Below, in pieces: positions 47,301 to 53,879 of a DNA stretch of 64,000 bases; the first letter of the stretch is position 1; every line of letters begins with the position of its first letter. The notes beneath the pieces are model-generated. The model worked only from the letters and a program-made list of their open reading frames with translations. It searched no databases and was not told where the DNA came from. The DNA lies in the NCBI RefSeq assembly GCF_000003815.2, contig NC_049982.1, positions 31,260,882-31,324,881 on the forward strand, in the 5' to 3' direction. This DNA is from Branchiostoma floridae (Eukaryota > Chordata > Leptocardii > Amphioxiformes > Branchiostomatidae). The position numbers were made by a program, and so were the translations under genes.

Positions 47301-50300
47301 TCACATACAATACACGCAACAACTTAGCTCAATCGGTAAAGTCATAGGCCTTCAAAGTCCCTGGTTCGAAACCGAGAGTGGATTTTTTAAAATATTTTTT
47401 ACTTTTTAAATATTGAAGATAATATATAAATATTCTATTTACTTATTGATATTATATTTCTATATATAATTTTTTTTTATTTTAGTATTCATTTCATATA
47501 CGCAAGGCATTTGTCTTATGAACAGGACTAGATAGATTCCAAACCCGGCATTCGAATGTTTCTGTTAATGGTAATGGAAAATACCGTGCAGCGGCTCCTA
47601 TGCGCGGTAAGATGATTCTCGCAAAACACTCGCCACTAAACTACTATTCATGATGTAAACAGAGGCTCTTGATGTTGTTTGCATGAAACTCCATCAAATA
47701 CAGCGATCCTTTCTTACAGTAGCAAATACTTAATTGTTCAGTATCGACTTCATTCAGAAGTTTTCAGACAACACGGACGTGGAAAGTCACACCGCTCGAC
47801 ACAATAGTATGGAAATTTTCACGAATATTAGCAAAATTATCCAGGAAAACAAGGAAGAAATGTTGTAAATGCGGAAACCAGTATAATAGAGATGAGGTAG
47901 CTGTTAATTTGTTTGGATATTTGTTTGACATTTGGTAGTCAATTTAGATAGAATCTTGTCACAGTGCTGATGGTGCTTTTTCAAGTGTACATAAGTACCT
48001 GAGTATATTGATAGATTTTATAATGAACTTATTGTACATTTTAAAATAAAGTTGTAAGCCAAGACCAGCTATTAAACAGTACTCCTTTCCAAAATAACAA
48101 TTTTTCTTATAGACGCAACAGCCCTTGACTGACTTTTTCTAACAGATTTTACAGAAAAAGACAGTTCACACTCATAAACGTAGACCATTTAAAAGCATTT
48201 GTCTTTCTTGATCGTAAAAAGAGCTAGTCTGGGTACCATCCGGATAGTAGTTCGCGCCTATGGTCGCTTCCGCTAAACACAGAGAAGCGACTATAGTCTA
48301 TAATGAATGTCAGAGCTAGAAGCGACTGTATATAATATATAATGTACGCCGGAGCGAACCACTTTCCGGATGGTACCCAGGCTAAGAAAGAACAGTTTGA
48401 CATAAAATGTGTTGCTAACCATGCTAAACTTGTATCTTTACATTTCAAGTAACTACCTGGGAGTGTGTTCCTGTAGTCGACACAACCAAGGCAGTTACAG
48501 TGGTCTAAGGTGCTGCCGCACCAGCCACCGTTTGAGCAGCACGGGGTCGCACTGTAAGGGTCGCACAGGGCAGGGTGGCCGTCTTCTGCGGGGTAGTCCT
48601 GTCCGCAGCGAAAATCATCGCGCCACGACTTGAGATCTACGGGCAATGTCACATTGGCACGGGTTACAGCGTGAAAGATCAGCAGTTTTAATAACGTTTT
48701 AATATTTGATTGATCATAAAGTTTTACAAAAGTACACTTTACTTCCATCTGTACAACATGTAAGCTAAGGGCACAACCCGCCGTACGTGCAATTTGTCCG
48801 TTCCTTTTATTGGGGGAGGGGGGGGCACGTCCGGGAGGCGAATCCACAGCCCCATGGCACACAAAGTTTTGCATTCACGTAAAGTTCTACGGCGTGCCTG
48901 CGTGCTCCAAAATCCGTCGGATTCCCTACGAGTTCGTACGGAGGCGATACTTACCACTTAAGGTTCCCAAAAGATTGCCCCGTGACGTTTTGGCACGTAG
49001 ACAGCACGTTTTTGCACGTACAACGCGTAGCGTTGTGCCCTTAGCTTTCCTAGCACTGACCTGTAATCATGTAGACCTGGTTTGCCCAACCCCCACCTTC
49101 ACCGTCCGCTGCACAGTCAGTGGAAGGGCCGTACTTGTTGTAGGTGTTGAGCCCGTCAGCCGACCCGAAACACGCTCCGCCGTGCTGTACAGCAAACACG
49201 GGGAAACCACGAGAGCGTGCTACCCGGTAACACTTCTCAATAGCGTTGTCCCGTTCCTGGTAGTTCCAACCATCTAGGAGTGGATCTGTCCCCTCTAGAA
49301 TCGGAATGGCGCGGTCAGCAGTGTCCGTCCAGCAACCCAGGCCGGTGTACCCACCGGTTTCGCTTCCTGAATGAGGTACGAGGGGAGATCAATAAGTTCT
49401 CAACCTCACCCAAAAACTAAAATTTCGTGGCAAAACTTTGTAATATGACGCCTTTCACCAATATCCTCTAAATTTCAAACCATTGCAGTCATTACTTTAC
49501 AGGTCACGTCTTCTTGAAAATCAAGGTTGGGGTCTTTCCTACGGCTGCCACCCCCAAAATGCTCAGATTTAACATAAAATTGCACCAATAAAGGCTTTTC
49601 AATAACAAAGTACAGACCAATCAAATTGAAAACAAGTCAAAAGAGAGATATAAGCACTCGTAAAATTAATTCTTAACTTCTGGACAGGGAAATTCCTGAA
49701 ATTCAAATGTAGAGGGAAATTATATCAAAATTATTAAGAGGGAAAATTATTAAGAGGTTTCTTATTGTCTTAAACTTGTTCACAAAAATTACACAAAATT
49801 CGACACACGCACAAAATTCGAGAAAACCCCGATAATCGTTCATCGCAGGGTGGTTTCTAGCTCAGTAGAGTCTATAAGAATAACGACGTCGACAAACGCC
49901 ACGACAACATCCGAGCCCGGATCTAACCTGGCCATGGTTTTGTATATCAAACTTTTCAAACATCGCGGCCAAAGATACGAAAACAGAATCGCACCAGAAA
50001 GTACTTTGTGCGATGCTAGCACTGAGAGTCCCACGGGAAATTATACCAACATACCCTGGTTAGTAACGCGCGTCTGGGTCCTAACAACTATATGGAAGGT
50101 AATAAGTGCATATGGATATTAATGGTGATATTGAGTAATGAAATTTGAAAAATTGATGATGCCCAGTGTGACCATCCAACACCTGTATGTCAAACTGACA
50201 ATGGGGAGTTCATACTCCGTGTCCATTATTATTAATATCTCGTGACGACAAAGGGCTGACAATGTTGTAGACGGTTTGTACACAGGTAATCGTTCTCCAA

Positions 50301-51985
50301 ACATGTCCGGGCATCTAGGGACTTTCTCACACTCTTAAAAACCCTTATCAAGTGTGCATAGCTCCCTGATGTAACTATGAAGATATCAAATAAAACCCTG
50401 ATGAAAAAAAAACTGAATGAATGAAATCCATTAACCATTTTTGAATTCTTTTGCATTTCTACTTTACTACAGTATTCTCTTTCAGCCCCAAACACTGAAA
50501 ACCTCATTGTCTTGAACCTCATATCCATTCCTACTGAAAAAATGAAGTTCTCCGTACGTATATTTCACATAGCGTTTTAATGCACTAACTAAAGCTTATT
50601 GCTATATATTCGGTGTGCTCATCCTTGTCCATCCCAGCCCATCCTAGTCCATCCTTGCTCATCCTTGTCCATCCTTGACTCTCCTTGCCCATCCTAGTCC
50701 ATCCTTGCTCATCCTAGTCCATCCTTGCGCATCCTTGTCCATCCTTGACTCTCCTTGCCCATCCTAGTCCATCCTTGCTCATCCTAGTCCATCCTTGCTC
50801 ATCCTAGTCCATCCTTGCTCATCTTTGTCCATTCTTGCTCTCCCTTGCCTGCCCTTGCCCATCCTTGTCTACCTTGCTCATCCTGGTCCATACTTGCTCA
50901 TCCTTGTCAGCCCTTGCCCATCCTTGTCTACCTTGCTCATCCTAGTCCTTCCTTGCTCATCCTTGCCTGTCCTCACATATCCATGTTAATCTTTGCTCAT
51001 CCAGAATTGAGGATGAACTAGGAGTAGCAAGGATGAAAAAAATATTTGGCAAGGATTGGTTAGAATGCCTGGGCGAAGATGGGCAAGTATAAACAAGAGT
51101 GGGTAAGGATAGACACTTGCTCCTGTCATTTTGTAAATCATGCATACTCCCCCCTCCCTCTCTCTCTCTCACTCTCTCTCTCTCTTTCTTTCTCTCTCTC
51201 TCTCACTCTTTTTATTTCCTCTCTCTTAACTTTTATTTTCTCTCTCCTACGGTATTTCCTCTCCACTTTTATTCCCTCTCTCGTGCGATATTTCCTCTCT
51301 CCCTACTTTTCCTCCCTATCGCGCAAGATATTCATTTTCCCTCGTAGAAAATGTTTCCACTTGCCATGATATTTTCTCTCGCTAGCATGATTTTTCCTCT
51401 CTCAGCTTTTTGGCCCTATTTGTCATACCATAATTTTCAGCCCTCAGCGAAGTCTTCTGAATCTAAGGTTCTAGGTGGAGATGTGAAAGAACAAAACTAT
51501 ACATGTCATTGTTATGTGTACCATGTTCTCTGTCCACATTTGTTCAACCTTCCTGTACACTTAAATTTCATAATTATCGATGCTAATATTTTGAGCATAC
51601 AGTGTTATCATAAATGTAGACTATGACCGTCAAACAAATCCTTTTTTTTTCTAATTGAGAGTTTTGGGGGCAAATTCTTGCCCGAGGGCTAATTGCAACA
51701 TTGGAAATATAGCAAACATCCATAAAATAAAAGACTTTGGTATAAATAACAATGGTGACAATTGGATACAAGTGACCATTCTAGCAATAATATGGAAGGC
51801 TGGAAGCTGTGGAAGACGAAGTGCCCCACTTTTTCTTTAATAGATATAGCAAATGAAAGAAGGCCCATCACATATGTTACACCCCCCCCCCCCTCAATGT
51901 ACAGACATATATTTTATGTACAGTTCCTACCAGAGACGAGCAGCAGGCAGCAGCTGATTGCCGAGATGACAAGATAGCCTCTCAT
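29050..51985 (-). CDS. chimeric Cys-loop ligand-gated channel with a multi-domain lectin/Frizzled/kringle/sushi ectodomain, 17 exons
   Basis: The exons (5' to 3') are 51985-51931, 49366-49061, 48636-48457, 45980-45576, 44729-44289, 43656-43407, 41985-41834, 41158-40937, 39424-39227, 37765-37647, 37516-37472, 36255-36146, 35706-35519, 33904-33557, 31717-31585, 30009-29851 and 29407-29050. All junctions are GT-AG and all phases match, giving 3669 bases, about 1222 residues. Order: signal peptide (1-19), GCWxD (19-120), hevein-like (121-180), C-type lectin (181-315), discoidin-like (316-462), Frizzled-type (463-596), kringle (597-670), sushi (671-736), channel ligand domain (737-about 942), M1-M3, cytoplasmic loop and M4. 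M2 has Asp at -1', Leu at 9' and Glu at 20', the cation-channel pattern. I infer a surface cation channel subunit with carbohydrate or matrix binding modules. The model is not transcript-supported. Confidence 0.82.
29851..30009 (-). CDS. channel exon 16: M3-M4 loop
   Basis: The acceptor is tttgtaaag and the donor is gtaccc, phase 2-2, 159 bases. It reads ALLLGDLTKSKEKQTSNG, later IEMTNTAFSDDDVPADDG. ALLLGDLT is shared with the downstream alternative exon (ILLLGDLT). Confidence 0.75.
30138..30640 (-). mobile_element. LINE 3' fragment with C-terminal zinc-knuckle region
   Basis: On the minus strand, remnants read DCPTYDRERQKMLQSIK and AYVGQFIYNSFKKRD. The 3' tail is followed by a tagatagatagata microsatellite (30133-30148 on plus). 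The same protein end is seen at 61809-62081. Confidence 0.75.
31228..31514. mobile_element. 287-bp MITE, taagggcacaacccgc ends, copy 1
   Basis: A perfect 16-base TIR: taagggcacaacccgc and gcgggttgtgccctta. The inside is GC-rich with gtacgt phrases. Other copies: about 37058-37370, 45241-45527 and 48766-49043 (reversed). All four are in introns of the channel gene. Confidence 0.88.
31585..31717 (-). CDS. channel exon 15: M3
   Basis: The acceptor is aatttcacag and the donor is gtacgt, phase 1 in and 2 out, 133 bases. It reads ATLIIVCMGLMGLFLFITVA, VIFIYNKEG, LSPRARVIFLRYLAR. The last part is the short amphipathic post-M3 segment. Confidence 0.88.
31755..32261. repeat. long palindrome around an assembly gap
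   Basis: Arms 31755-31908 and about 32105-32261 are inverted copies (gcctccttcaccggcctc, ggtcgattcgcgattttt and cgggaaaggaaatatgccgg occur in both). Between them lie 100 N (31909-32008) and an inner hairpin aaatcggctt/aagccgattt near 32079-32102. A gap of exactly 100 N usually stands for unknown size. Confidence 0.9.
32265..32730 (-). mobile_element. LINE 3' fragment
   Basis: It starts with an inverted tail (cctttattgaac) and continues with sequence similar in layout to 30138-30640 (tttgttccaaaagg, ttcctgtttcaatatgaag). The coding remnants are too decayed to read. Confidence 0.5.
32886..33055. mobile_element. foldback element, agtcgattt ends
   Basis: gtcgatttcgccgaccttta and taaaggtgaaatcgac are inverted, as are gactgatttactgacgttcc and ggaacgtcagtgtagtgaat. 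Centre about 32965. Confidence 0.75.
33137..33535. mobile_element. MITE with aggccacagcaag ends, copy 2
   Basis: aaggccacagcaagtaaatt and tgtacttgctgtggcctaat are inverted ends. It lies 22 bases from the donor side of the M1-M2 exon. Frames inside are shared with the other copies and are not channel exons. Confidence 0.85.
33557..33904 (-). CDS. channel exon 14: loop C region, M1 and M2
   Basis: The acceptor is taactacag and the donor is gtgagt, phase 1-1, 348 bases. Loop F/C region: PDGEWYRRDM, KDKKEACFSVQLSR. M1 has VGPCIILIVL with the family Pro. M2 reads GDRISFGVTIQLSMVVSL then VFVTEVLP: Asp at -1', Arg at 0', Leu at 9', Glu at 20'. There is no Pro-Ala insertion before 0', so a cation pore is predicted. 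The vicinal cysteine pair of acetylcholine-binding alpha subunits is missing. Confidence 0.92.
33945..35036 (+). mobile_element. 5'-truncated LINE (reverse transcriptase C-terminus and 3' UTR)
   Basis: The frame to 34561 reads HYLDREALLTIYKALFLPHI, YCSTVWDQG, KLQKLQTRAGRVIMG, AVLWNSLSSQLRSARTLSQF, the usual end of Jockey/CR1-type reverse transcriptases. A UTR follows, ending in gataaataaataaactg and three ctgaaa units. It sits in a channel intron in the opposite orientation. Confidence 0.88.
35519..35706 (-). CDS. channel exon 13: Cys-loop
   Basis: The acceptor is tattttccag and the donor is gtaaga, phase 2 in and 1 out, 188 bases. It reads ANPLHQGLPKDVPVRVSSSG, RVEWTVETLTTTV, then the Cys-loop CDADPFFFPADTMDC with exactly 13 residues between the cysteines and Asp, Phe-Pro and Asp at the family positions. 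The open frame extends upstream to 35738, but only a start at 35706 matches the phase of exon 12. Confidence 0.9.
36146..36255 (-). CDS. channel exon 12: loop D/A region (110 bases)
   Basis: The acceptor is tttcctag and the donor is gtaagt, phase 0 in and 2 out. It reads SWYDRRLKWSPRYYNG (family WxDxxLxW), then NNFWTPAFTLQR at the place of WxPD. The length of 110 bases equals the classical exon 4 of nicotinic receptor genes. Confidence 0.92.
36350..36605. mobile_element. foldback element with paired hammerhead-like hairpins
   Basis: Inverted arms contain atgtctgtcagacat next to gtttc (minus, 36354-36383) and gaaac (plus, 36556-36585). The centre has ccgatgtaggtggcgctttt. The related 43700-43945 and 25829-25930 share the centre phrase and the hairpin design. 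Confidence 0.7.
37058..37370. mobile_element. MITE, gggcacaacccgc family, copy 2
   Basis: caacccgccgtaggtgcaaa at the left (tip decayed) and cgtacggcgggttgtgccct at the right. The internal sequence follows copy 1. Confidence 0.85.
37472..37516 (-). CDS. channel exon 11 (45 bases)
   Basis: The acceptor is tttattcag and the donor is gtaagt, phase 0-0. It reads DEKKEQLLASVVIHF, matching DEKNQxLxTxxWL of nicotinic receptors. The 45-base length equals their conserved exon 3. It is too short for an ORF search and was found by splice and family pattern. Confidence 0.92.
37647..37765 (-). CDS. channel exon 10: start of ligand-binding domain
   Basis: The acceptor is cttgtttag and the donor is gtaggt, phase 1 in and 0 out, 119 bases. 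It reads VNHQRRLQKFLLAADLY (N-terminal helix), then ENVIINFTGAVQQIVDL (first strands). It joins the sushi exon in phase. Confidence 0.88.
38274..38332. repeat. (GT)n microsatellite
   Basis: It precedes a partial copy (38335-38600) of the 1.1-kb element, as in the full copy at 14493. Confidence 0.95.
38335..38820. mobile_element. partial copy of the 1.1-kb element
   Basis: cttatgatatttggtaggtg, aacgaaggtcaag and gggccccctagcggc match 14493-15590. The end near 38747 has ctgataaagatgtctgg and gtgaaacg, a faint relation to the hammerhead-like family. Confidence 0.65.
39227..39424 (-). CDS. ectodomain exon 9: sushi (CCP) domain
   Basis: The acceptor is cttcccttag and the donor is gtaagt, phase 1-1, 198 bases, one domain. 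It reads GCWDRGPPNYGKRTPSKM, EEKVTYTCNDGYTPEYG, ATCLAGDNGGVWEYDTPVC. Four cysteines, the YTC-x-DGY pattern and a final W-x6-C fit the complement control fold. Confidence 0.88.
39630..40350. mobile_element. inverted partial copy of the 1.1-kb element
   Basis: agagttcggcgaccccatac near the start and aatttgcatattttatat, gtaccaagggaagccgctaa near the end match the inverse of 14493-15590. Confidence 0.65.
40727..40915. mobile_element. foldback MITE, tatccgttgt ends, copy 1
   Basis: gatatccgttgtttttgaaa and taaaaacaataacggatata are inverted. acggataaaggtgaactagcgtta follows. Copy 2 at 57955-58165 has the same trailing phrase. Confidence 0.75.
40937..41158 (-). CDS. ectodomain exon 8: kringle domain
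   Basis: The acceptor is ttttcttcag and the donor is gtaagt, phase 1-1, 222 bases, one domain. It reads CYHSTGINYRGTWSTATSG, KCLKWTAL, NLDSNYCRNPTG, RPFCLTGDG, CDVIPC. Six cysteines and NYRG, NYCRNP mark the kringle fold. In the receptor ROR a kringle also follows a Frizzled domain. Confidence 0.93.
41834..41985 (-). CDS. ectodomain exon 7: second half of Frizzled-type domain
   Basis: The acceptor is ttattcttag and the donor is gtagac, phase 2 in and 1 out, 152 bases. It reads CRQLLPCRSLCEEVFSVSDD, then LLPSCDVFPSSQHGCW. This is the LPPCRSLC segment of the Frizzled cysteine-rich domain. The phase matches the preceding half. Confidence 0.88.
42429..42625. mobile_element. MITE with aggtaaacac ends in TTAA
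   Basis: aggtaaacacacgtacc and ggtacgtgtgtttacct are inverted, and the arms go on with atggctatct ... cttgatcacggagtgac. TTAA lies at 42425-42428 and 42626-42629. Confidence 0.82.
42940..43340. mobile_element. partial copy of the 1.1-kb element
   Basis: tttttacctccatgaaatgt at the left, then gggccccctagcggctttcc and tgcaacttccggtgttgcc as in 14493-15590. The right half is missing. Confidence 0.75.
43407..43656 (-). CDS. ectodomain exon 6: first half of Frizzled-type domain
   Basis: The acceptor is aattttcag and the donor is gttagt, phase 1 in and 2 out, 250 bases. It reads VCLRIPADFQLESRLTMLP, NPLGQRTFNEIQNSS, VIFPRCVFPEED. MLPNPLGQ corresponds to MPNLLGH of Frizzled domains and FPRC to the YAPxC region. 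Confidence 0.85.
43700..43945. mobile_element. foldback element with hammerhead-like motif
   Basis: Inverted arms of about 110 bases: tagtaaggttctttaggcac and gtgcctaaagaaccttacta at the tips. The centre has gcgccacctacatcggctat. The plus-strand motif at 43871-43900 reads CTGATGA, one base, GGTGT-loop-ACACC, GAAAC. Confidence 0.8.
44106..44174. repeat. (CTATT)n microsatellite
   Basis: About 14 pentanucleotide units follow a retroelement tail (44041-44100). Confidence 0.97.
44289..44729 (-). CDS. ectodomain exon 5: discoidin-like (F5/8 type C) domain
   Basis: The acceptor is cttccccag and the donor is gtaaga, phase 1-1, 441 bases, one domain of about 147 residues. It reads VRYDAAKALDGDTRTYWDP, NNWYIVFDL, LSGIAIDNYGD, ARYWKFVVTW, LRELYLYG. 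The pattern ALDGdtxTyW / vFDL / ryWkf is that of galactose-binding-like discoidin domains. Confidence 0.85.
45241..45527. mobile_element. MITE, gggcacaacccgc family, copy 3
   Basis: taagggcacatacgtgctgt and gcacgttgtgccctta at the tips. Length 287 as in copy 1. The inside has a small deletion. Confidence 0.85.
45576..45980 (-). CDS. ectodomain exon 4: C-type lectin-like domain
   Basis: The acceptor is gaatttag and the donor is gtatgt, phase 1-1, 405 bases, one domain. It reads CPTTDYVRFNGVCYKSFT, EASEACAADGGMLAMP, DRWLGLTDPNGDGQWVF, then CVAFCENGTTWDTRGCD and GFICQ. The fold landmarks are present. The sugar-specificity tripeptide (EPN or QPD) reads LND and WND reads WDT, so calcium-dependent sugar binding is doubtful. 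Confidence 0.92.
46035..46445 (-). mobile_element. LINE 3' fragment
   Basis: The tail tttattgcaaactcatgcc is at 46048. The inverted coding remnant reads FVIAHTTV or FICHCPHYSTARDKLSK by frame, like the CPxYxxxR knuckle of other LINE ends here. Confidence 0.65.
47325..47388 (+). other. tRNA-like sequence
   Basis: cttagctcaatcggtaaag resembles an A box with D arm, and ccctggttcgaaaccgagag gives a B box and T arm with one mismatch. The acceptor stem is not clearly paired and the anticodon stem is weak, so a tRNA relic or SINE head is more likely than a working tRNA. Confidence 0.4.
47390..48220. other. intronic stretch, nothing recognised
   Basis: AT-rich intron between the lectin and hevein-like exons. 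A poly-T and TA-rich part lies at 47385-47480. No exon-like frame. Confidence 0.5.
48225..48384. mobile_element. 160-bp foldback MITE, CCTGGGTACCATCCGG ends, copy 3
   Basis: ctgggtaccatccgg and ccggatggtacccag are perfect inverses near the tips. The inside has agaagcgactat and its inverse. Confidence 0.85.
48457..48636 (-). CDS. ectodomain exon 3: hevein-like cysteine domain
   Basis: The acceptor is ttgcccgtag and the donor is gtagtt, phase 1-1, 180 bases. It reads DLKSWRDDFRCGQDYPAED, LCDPYSATPCCSNGGWCGS, HCNCLGCVDYR. The spacing C..C..CCSxxGWCG..HC.C..C is that of chitin-binding type-1 (hevein-like) modules. Aromatic residues at the sugar site are only partly kept (W present). Confidence 0.8.
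48766..49043. mobile_element. MITE, gggcacaacccgc family, copy 4 (reversed)
   Basis: taagggcacaacccgccgta at the left and gcgttgtgccctta at the right. Flanking bases agc/gct extend the palindrome. The inside is inverse to copies 1-3. Confidence 0.85.
49061..49366 (-). CDS. ectodomain exon 2: GCWxD module
   Basis: The acceptor is cctcattcag and the donor is gtcagt, phase 1-1, 306 bases. It reads LGCWTDTADRAIPILEGTD, NAIEKCYRVARSRGFPVFAV, QHGGACFGSADG, CAADGEGGGWANQVYMI. It is a close paralogue of 16614-16904 in the opposite-strand lectin gene. Confidence 0.88.
49374..49520. repeat. possible mariner-like element end
   Basis: gtacgaggggagatcaataagttct resembles the left tip of the element at 63231 (cgaggggcgttcaataagta). 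No right end was found nearby. Confidence 0.4.
50619..51110. repeat. 10-bp minisatellite (catccttgtc type) with inverted tail
   Basis: About 38 units of catccttgtc / catcctagtc / catccttgct fill 50619-51003. From 51007 the inverse form (gaggatgaac, caaggatg, gggcaagtat) goes on to about 51110, so the array turns over at a point and can fold back. Confidence 0.9.
51146..51420. repeat. CT-rich low-complexity tract
   Basis: (CT)n runs into a looser repeat of ttttattccctctctc and tatttcctctctc. Shadow frames on the plus strand are Ser/Leu repeats. Confidence 0.9.
51931..51985 (-). CDS. exon 1 of the chimeric channel: signal peptide
   Basis: ATG at 51985-51983 with a purine at -3. It reads MRGYLVISAISCCLLLVSG, a basic residue followed by a hydrophobic core and a small residue, then donor gtagga in phase 1. 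The next exon supplies SETGG. It is the only signal-like start found upstream in the right phase. Confidence 0.75.
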
Positions 51986-52639
51986 CTCTTCACAGCGTCA
52001 GCGGTCCCACTCGGTGACGCCTATGTTGTGTCAGTCTCGCTGTCTTCTTCGCCACAAACTGTTCGCTCTAGTTCCAACACACGACGTCAATACTTCACAC
52101 CAGTTTCCTCTCCAAGTTGTACGTTTTTGAGAATGTCAATCTAGTGGAACTTCTTCCACAGAGCCCACTACAACAGCCGTGGTAGATATTGTTGTGACAC
52201 AGGGAATGATCACGTCAAGACCACGTGCACACCAAACTGTTCAAATAATTTACTTCCTAAGTATGTAAGAGGGTCTGCATGCTCTTTTCCGTAAGGCGTA
52301 GGCAGGGCTTTTTAATTTCCCGTAAATCGTAGTGAAGCTATTTTATTTGACGTATTATCATTCGTAGTAGGATGGAGCGTAAAGCGTTAGTAACCTTCGT
52401 GAATTCATCGTAAATCATAGTCAGCCATCCCGAATTTATCGTAAATTGTTGTCGGGACCCCCCATGCAGACCCTCATGTAACGGTACATGCGAACCGCCT
52501 GTACTTGTAATGGCGTGAATGAAAAATGACACTTTGTTGGCGATACATCATCAAACATTCAGGCCTTGTAGGCCTTCTCCCATTAACTTGATTGCATGAG
52601 AGCATTCAAACTTCATCTGTACATAATTTACTTAACGTA

Positions 52640-52860
52640 ATTTGGTTCAATAGCCGGTCGTCTGGTGTATCATCAGACCTAAAACCCAGAGGTTCTTGGT
52701 TCGAATCCATTGATAGGCCACCGATATTGTGCCCTTGTTATGGGCACTTCACTCGACTGTCTTCACTTCGATCAGGTGGAATCAGGTCGAATACATGTAG
52801 AGTAAATGTAGTTCCTTTCCAAACGGCACGGTAAACATTGTAAGAGATTGAAGCCCTGTT
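52640..52860 (+). mobile_element. tRNA-derived SINE
   Basis: ttcttggttcgaatccattg contains a perfect B box (ggttcgaatcc), with an A-box-like caatagccggtcgtctggtg upstream and the phrase gtgcccttgttatgggcactt downstream, as in deuterostome SINE bodies. Confidence 0.75.
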
Positions 52861-53200
52861 CGAGGTTTTCGCGGTGACCACTACACTACGAACTTAAAAC
52901 CACCGCGAACATTTTTCTATTATAGTATGAGACTGCAGTCTATGGCGCTACCGCGAACTTAAAACCACCGCGAAACCCCATTTTCCCGCTACCGCGAAAT
53001 TAAGTCGCTACGAACTTAAATACATTGCCTATAGGAGTTGTGACATCTAAAGACATACAAATCTCACCCCCATGAAACTCCTTTTTTCTGCCGTACCCTA
53101 AAAATCTCGCCGTACCCGCTGAAAAATATCGCCGTACCCGCTAGGCTCTGCCGTACCCGCTAAAAAATATCGCCGTACCCTAAAAATATCGCCGTACCCG
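52860..53200. repeat. ccgcgaactta foldback and gccgtaccc tandem repeats
   Basis: Segments accgcgaacttaaaaccaccg repeat at about 52890-53020 in a MITE-like block. Then gccgtaccctaaaaatatc repeats four to five times (53090-53190). Confidence 0.75.
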
Positions 53201-53266
53201 TCCCTATCCGCCGTACAAAACAGCCGACACCGCTCGGCCACAGGGCATACTCACACGAAAGTCGCA

Positions 53267-53460
53267 TCTAAAAACCATGTACGGCAGTACGTCATACCTA
53301 TGCTCTGGGAAACATTCCTGGCCACCTCTCTGCCCAGTGGCGTTGTACAAATCGCGCCCAACGTTGAGAACACTTCGGAAAACTGTGGTGAGAAGCGGTC
53401 TGTAGGGCCGGAGGAACCCGGAAGTGAGCTTCGCATCAGCATCAGCACGCTTTGAAGGGA
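53267..53460 (-). CDS. possible first coding exon, unknown protein
   Basis: ATG at about 53448 opens MLMLMRSSLPGSSG, then FSPQFSEVFSTLGAICTTP, and ends TWFLDATF before a strong gtgagt donor near 53257. The composition is not repeat-like. A second frame is also open. I recognise no family and no partner exon was found downstream, so this may be a non-coding first exon or chance. Confidence 0.25.
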
Positions 53461-53879
53461 ACGAAGTCGGTAGACAAGTAAGTAACGTTACGTATTTCAC
53501 AATTCCTTTCATTGTATTGTACTGATATGGCGTGTCCCTTTTATTCCTGCCCTCTTAGGTCACTCTCCGGCTAGGGAGTTCCTGCAACGTTTGATGTGTC
53601 AATTCCCATTGCAGGGATTAAATTTAACGTATAAGTTATAACCCATTTTAAGTGTGGAAGTGGAGGTTGGTGATCATGACAATGACTCTGTATAAGGAGA
53701 AGTGTTAATGTAGCAACCCATTATATTCATTTTTGTTGATTTTTTAAGTCCTCATTGTATTAAGAATTAAAGTCATTTCACCTTTGGAAGCAAATGGTGC
53801 AGTAAAGCAGTGATTATATAAAATGATTCATTTACAGATATCTTATTACTTGGCATCTTAAACAATGTACCCTTATTGC

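Noticed and set aside
47325-47388. Functional tRNA gene
   Set aside because: A and B boxes are present, but acceptor and anticodon stems do not pair well, so only a tRNA-like call is made.
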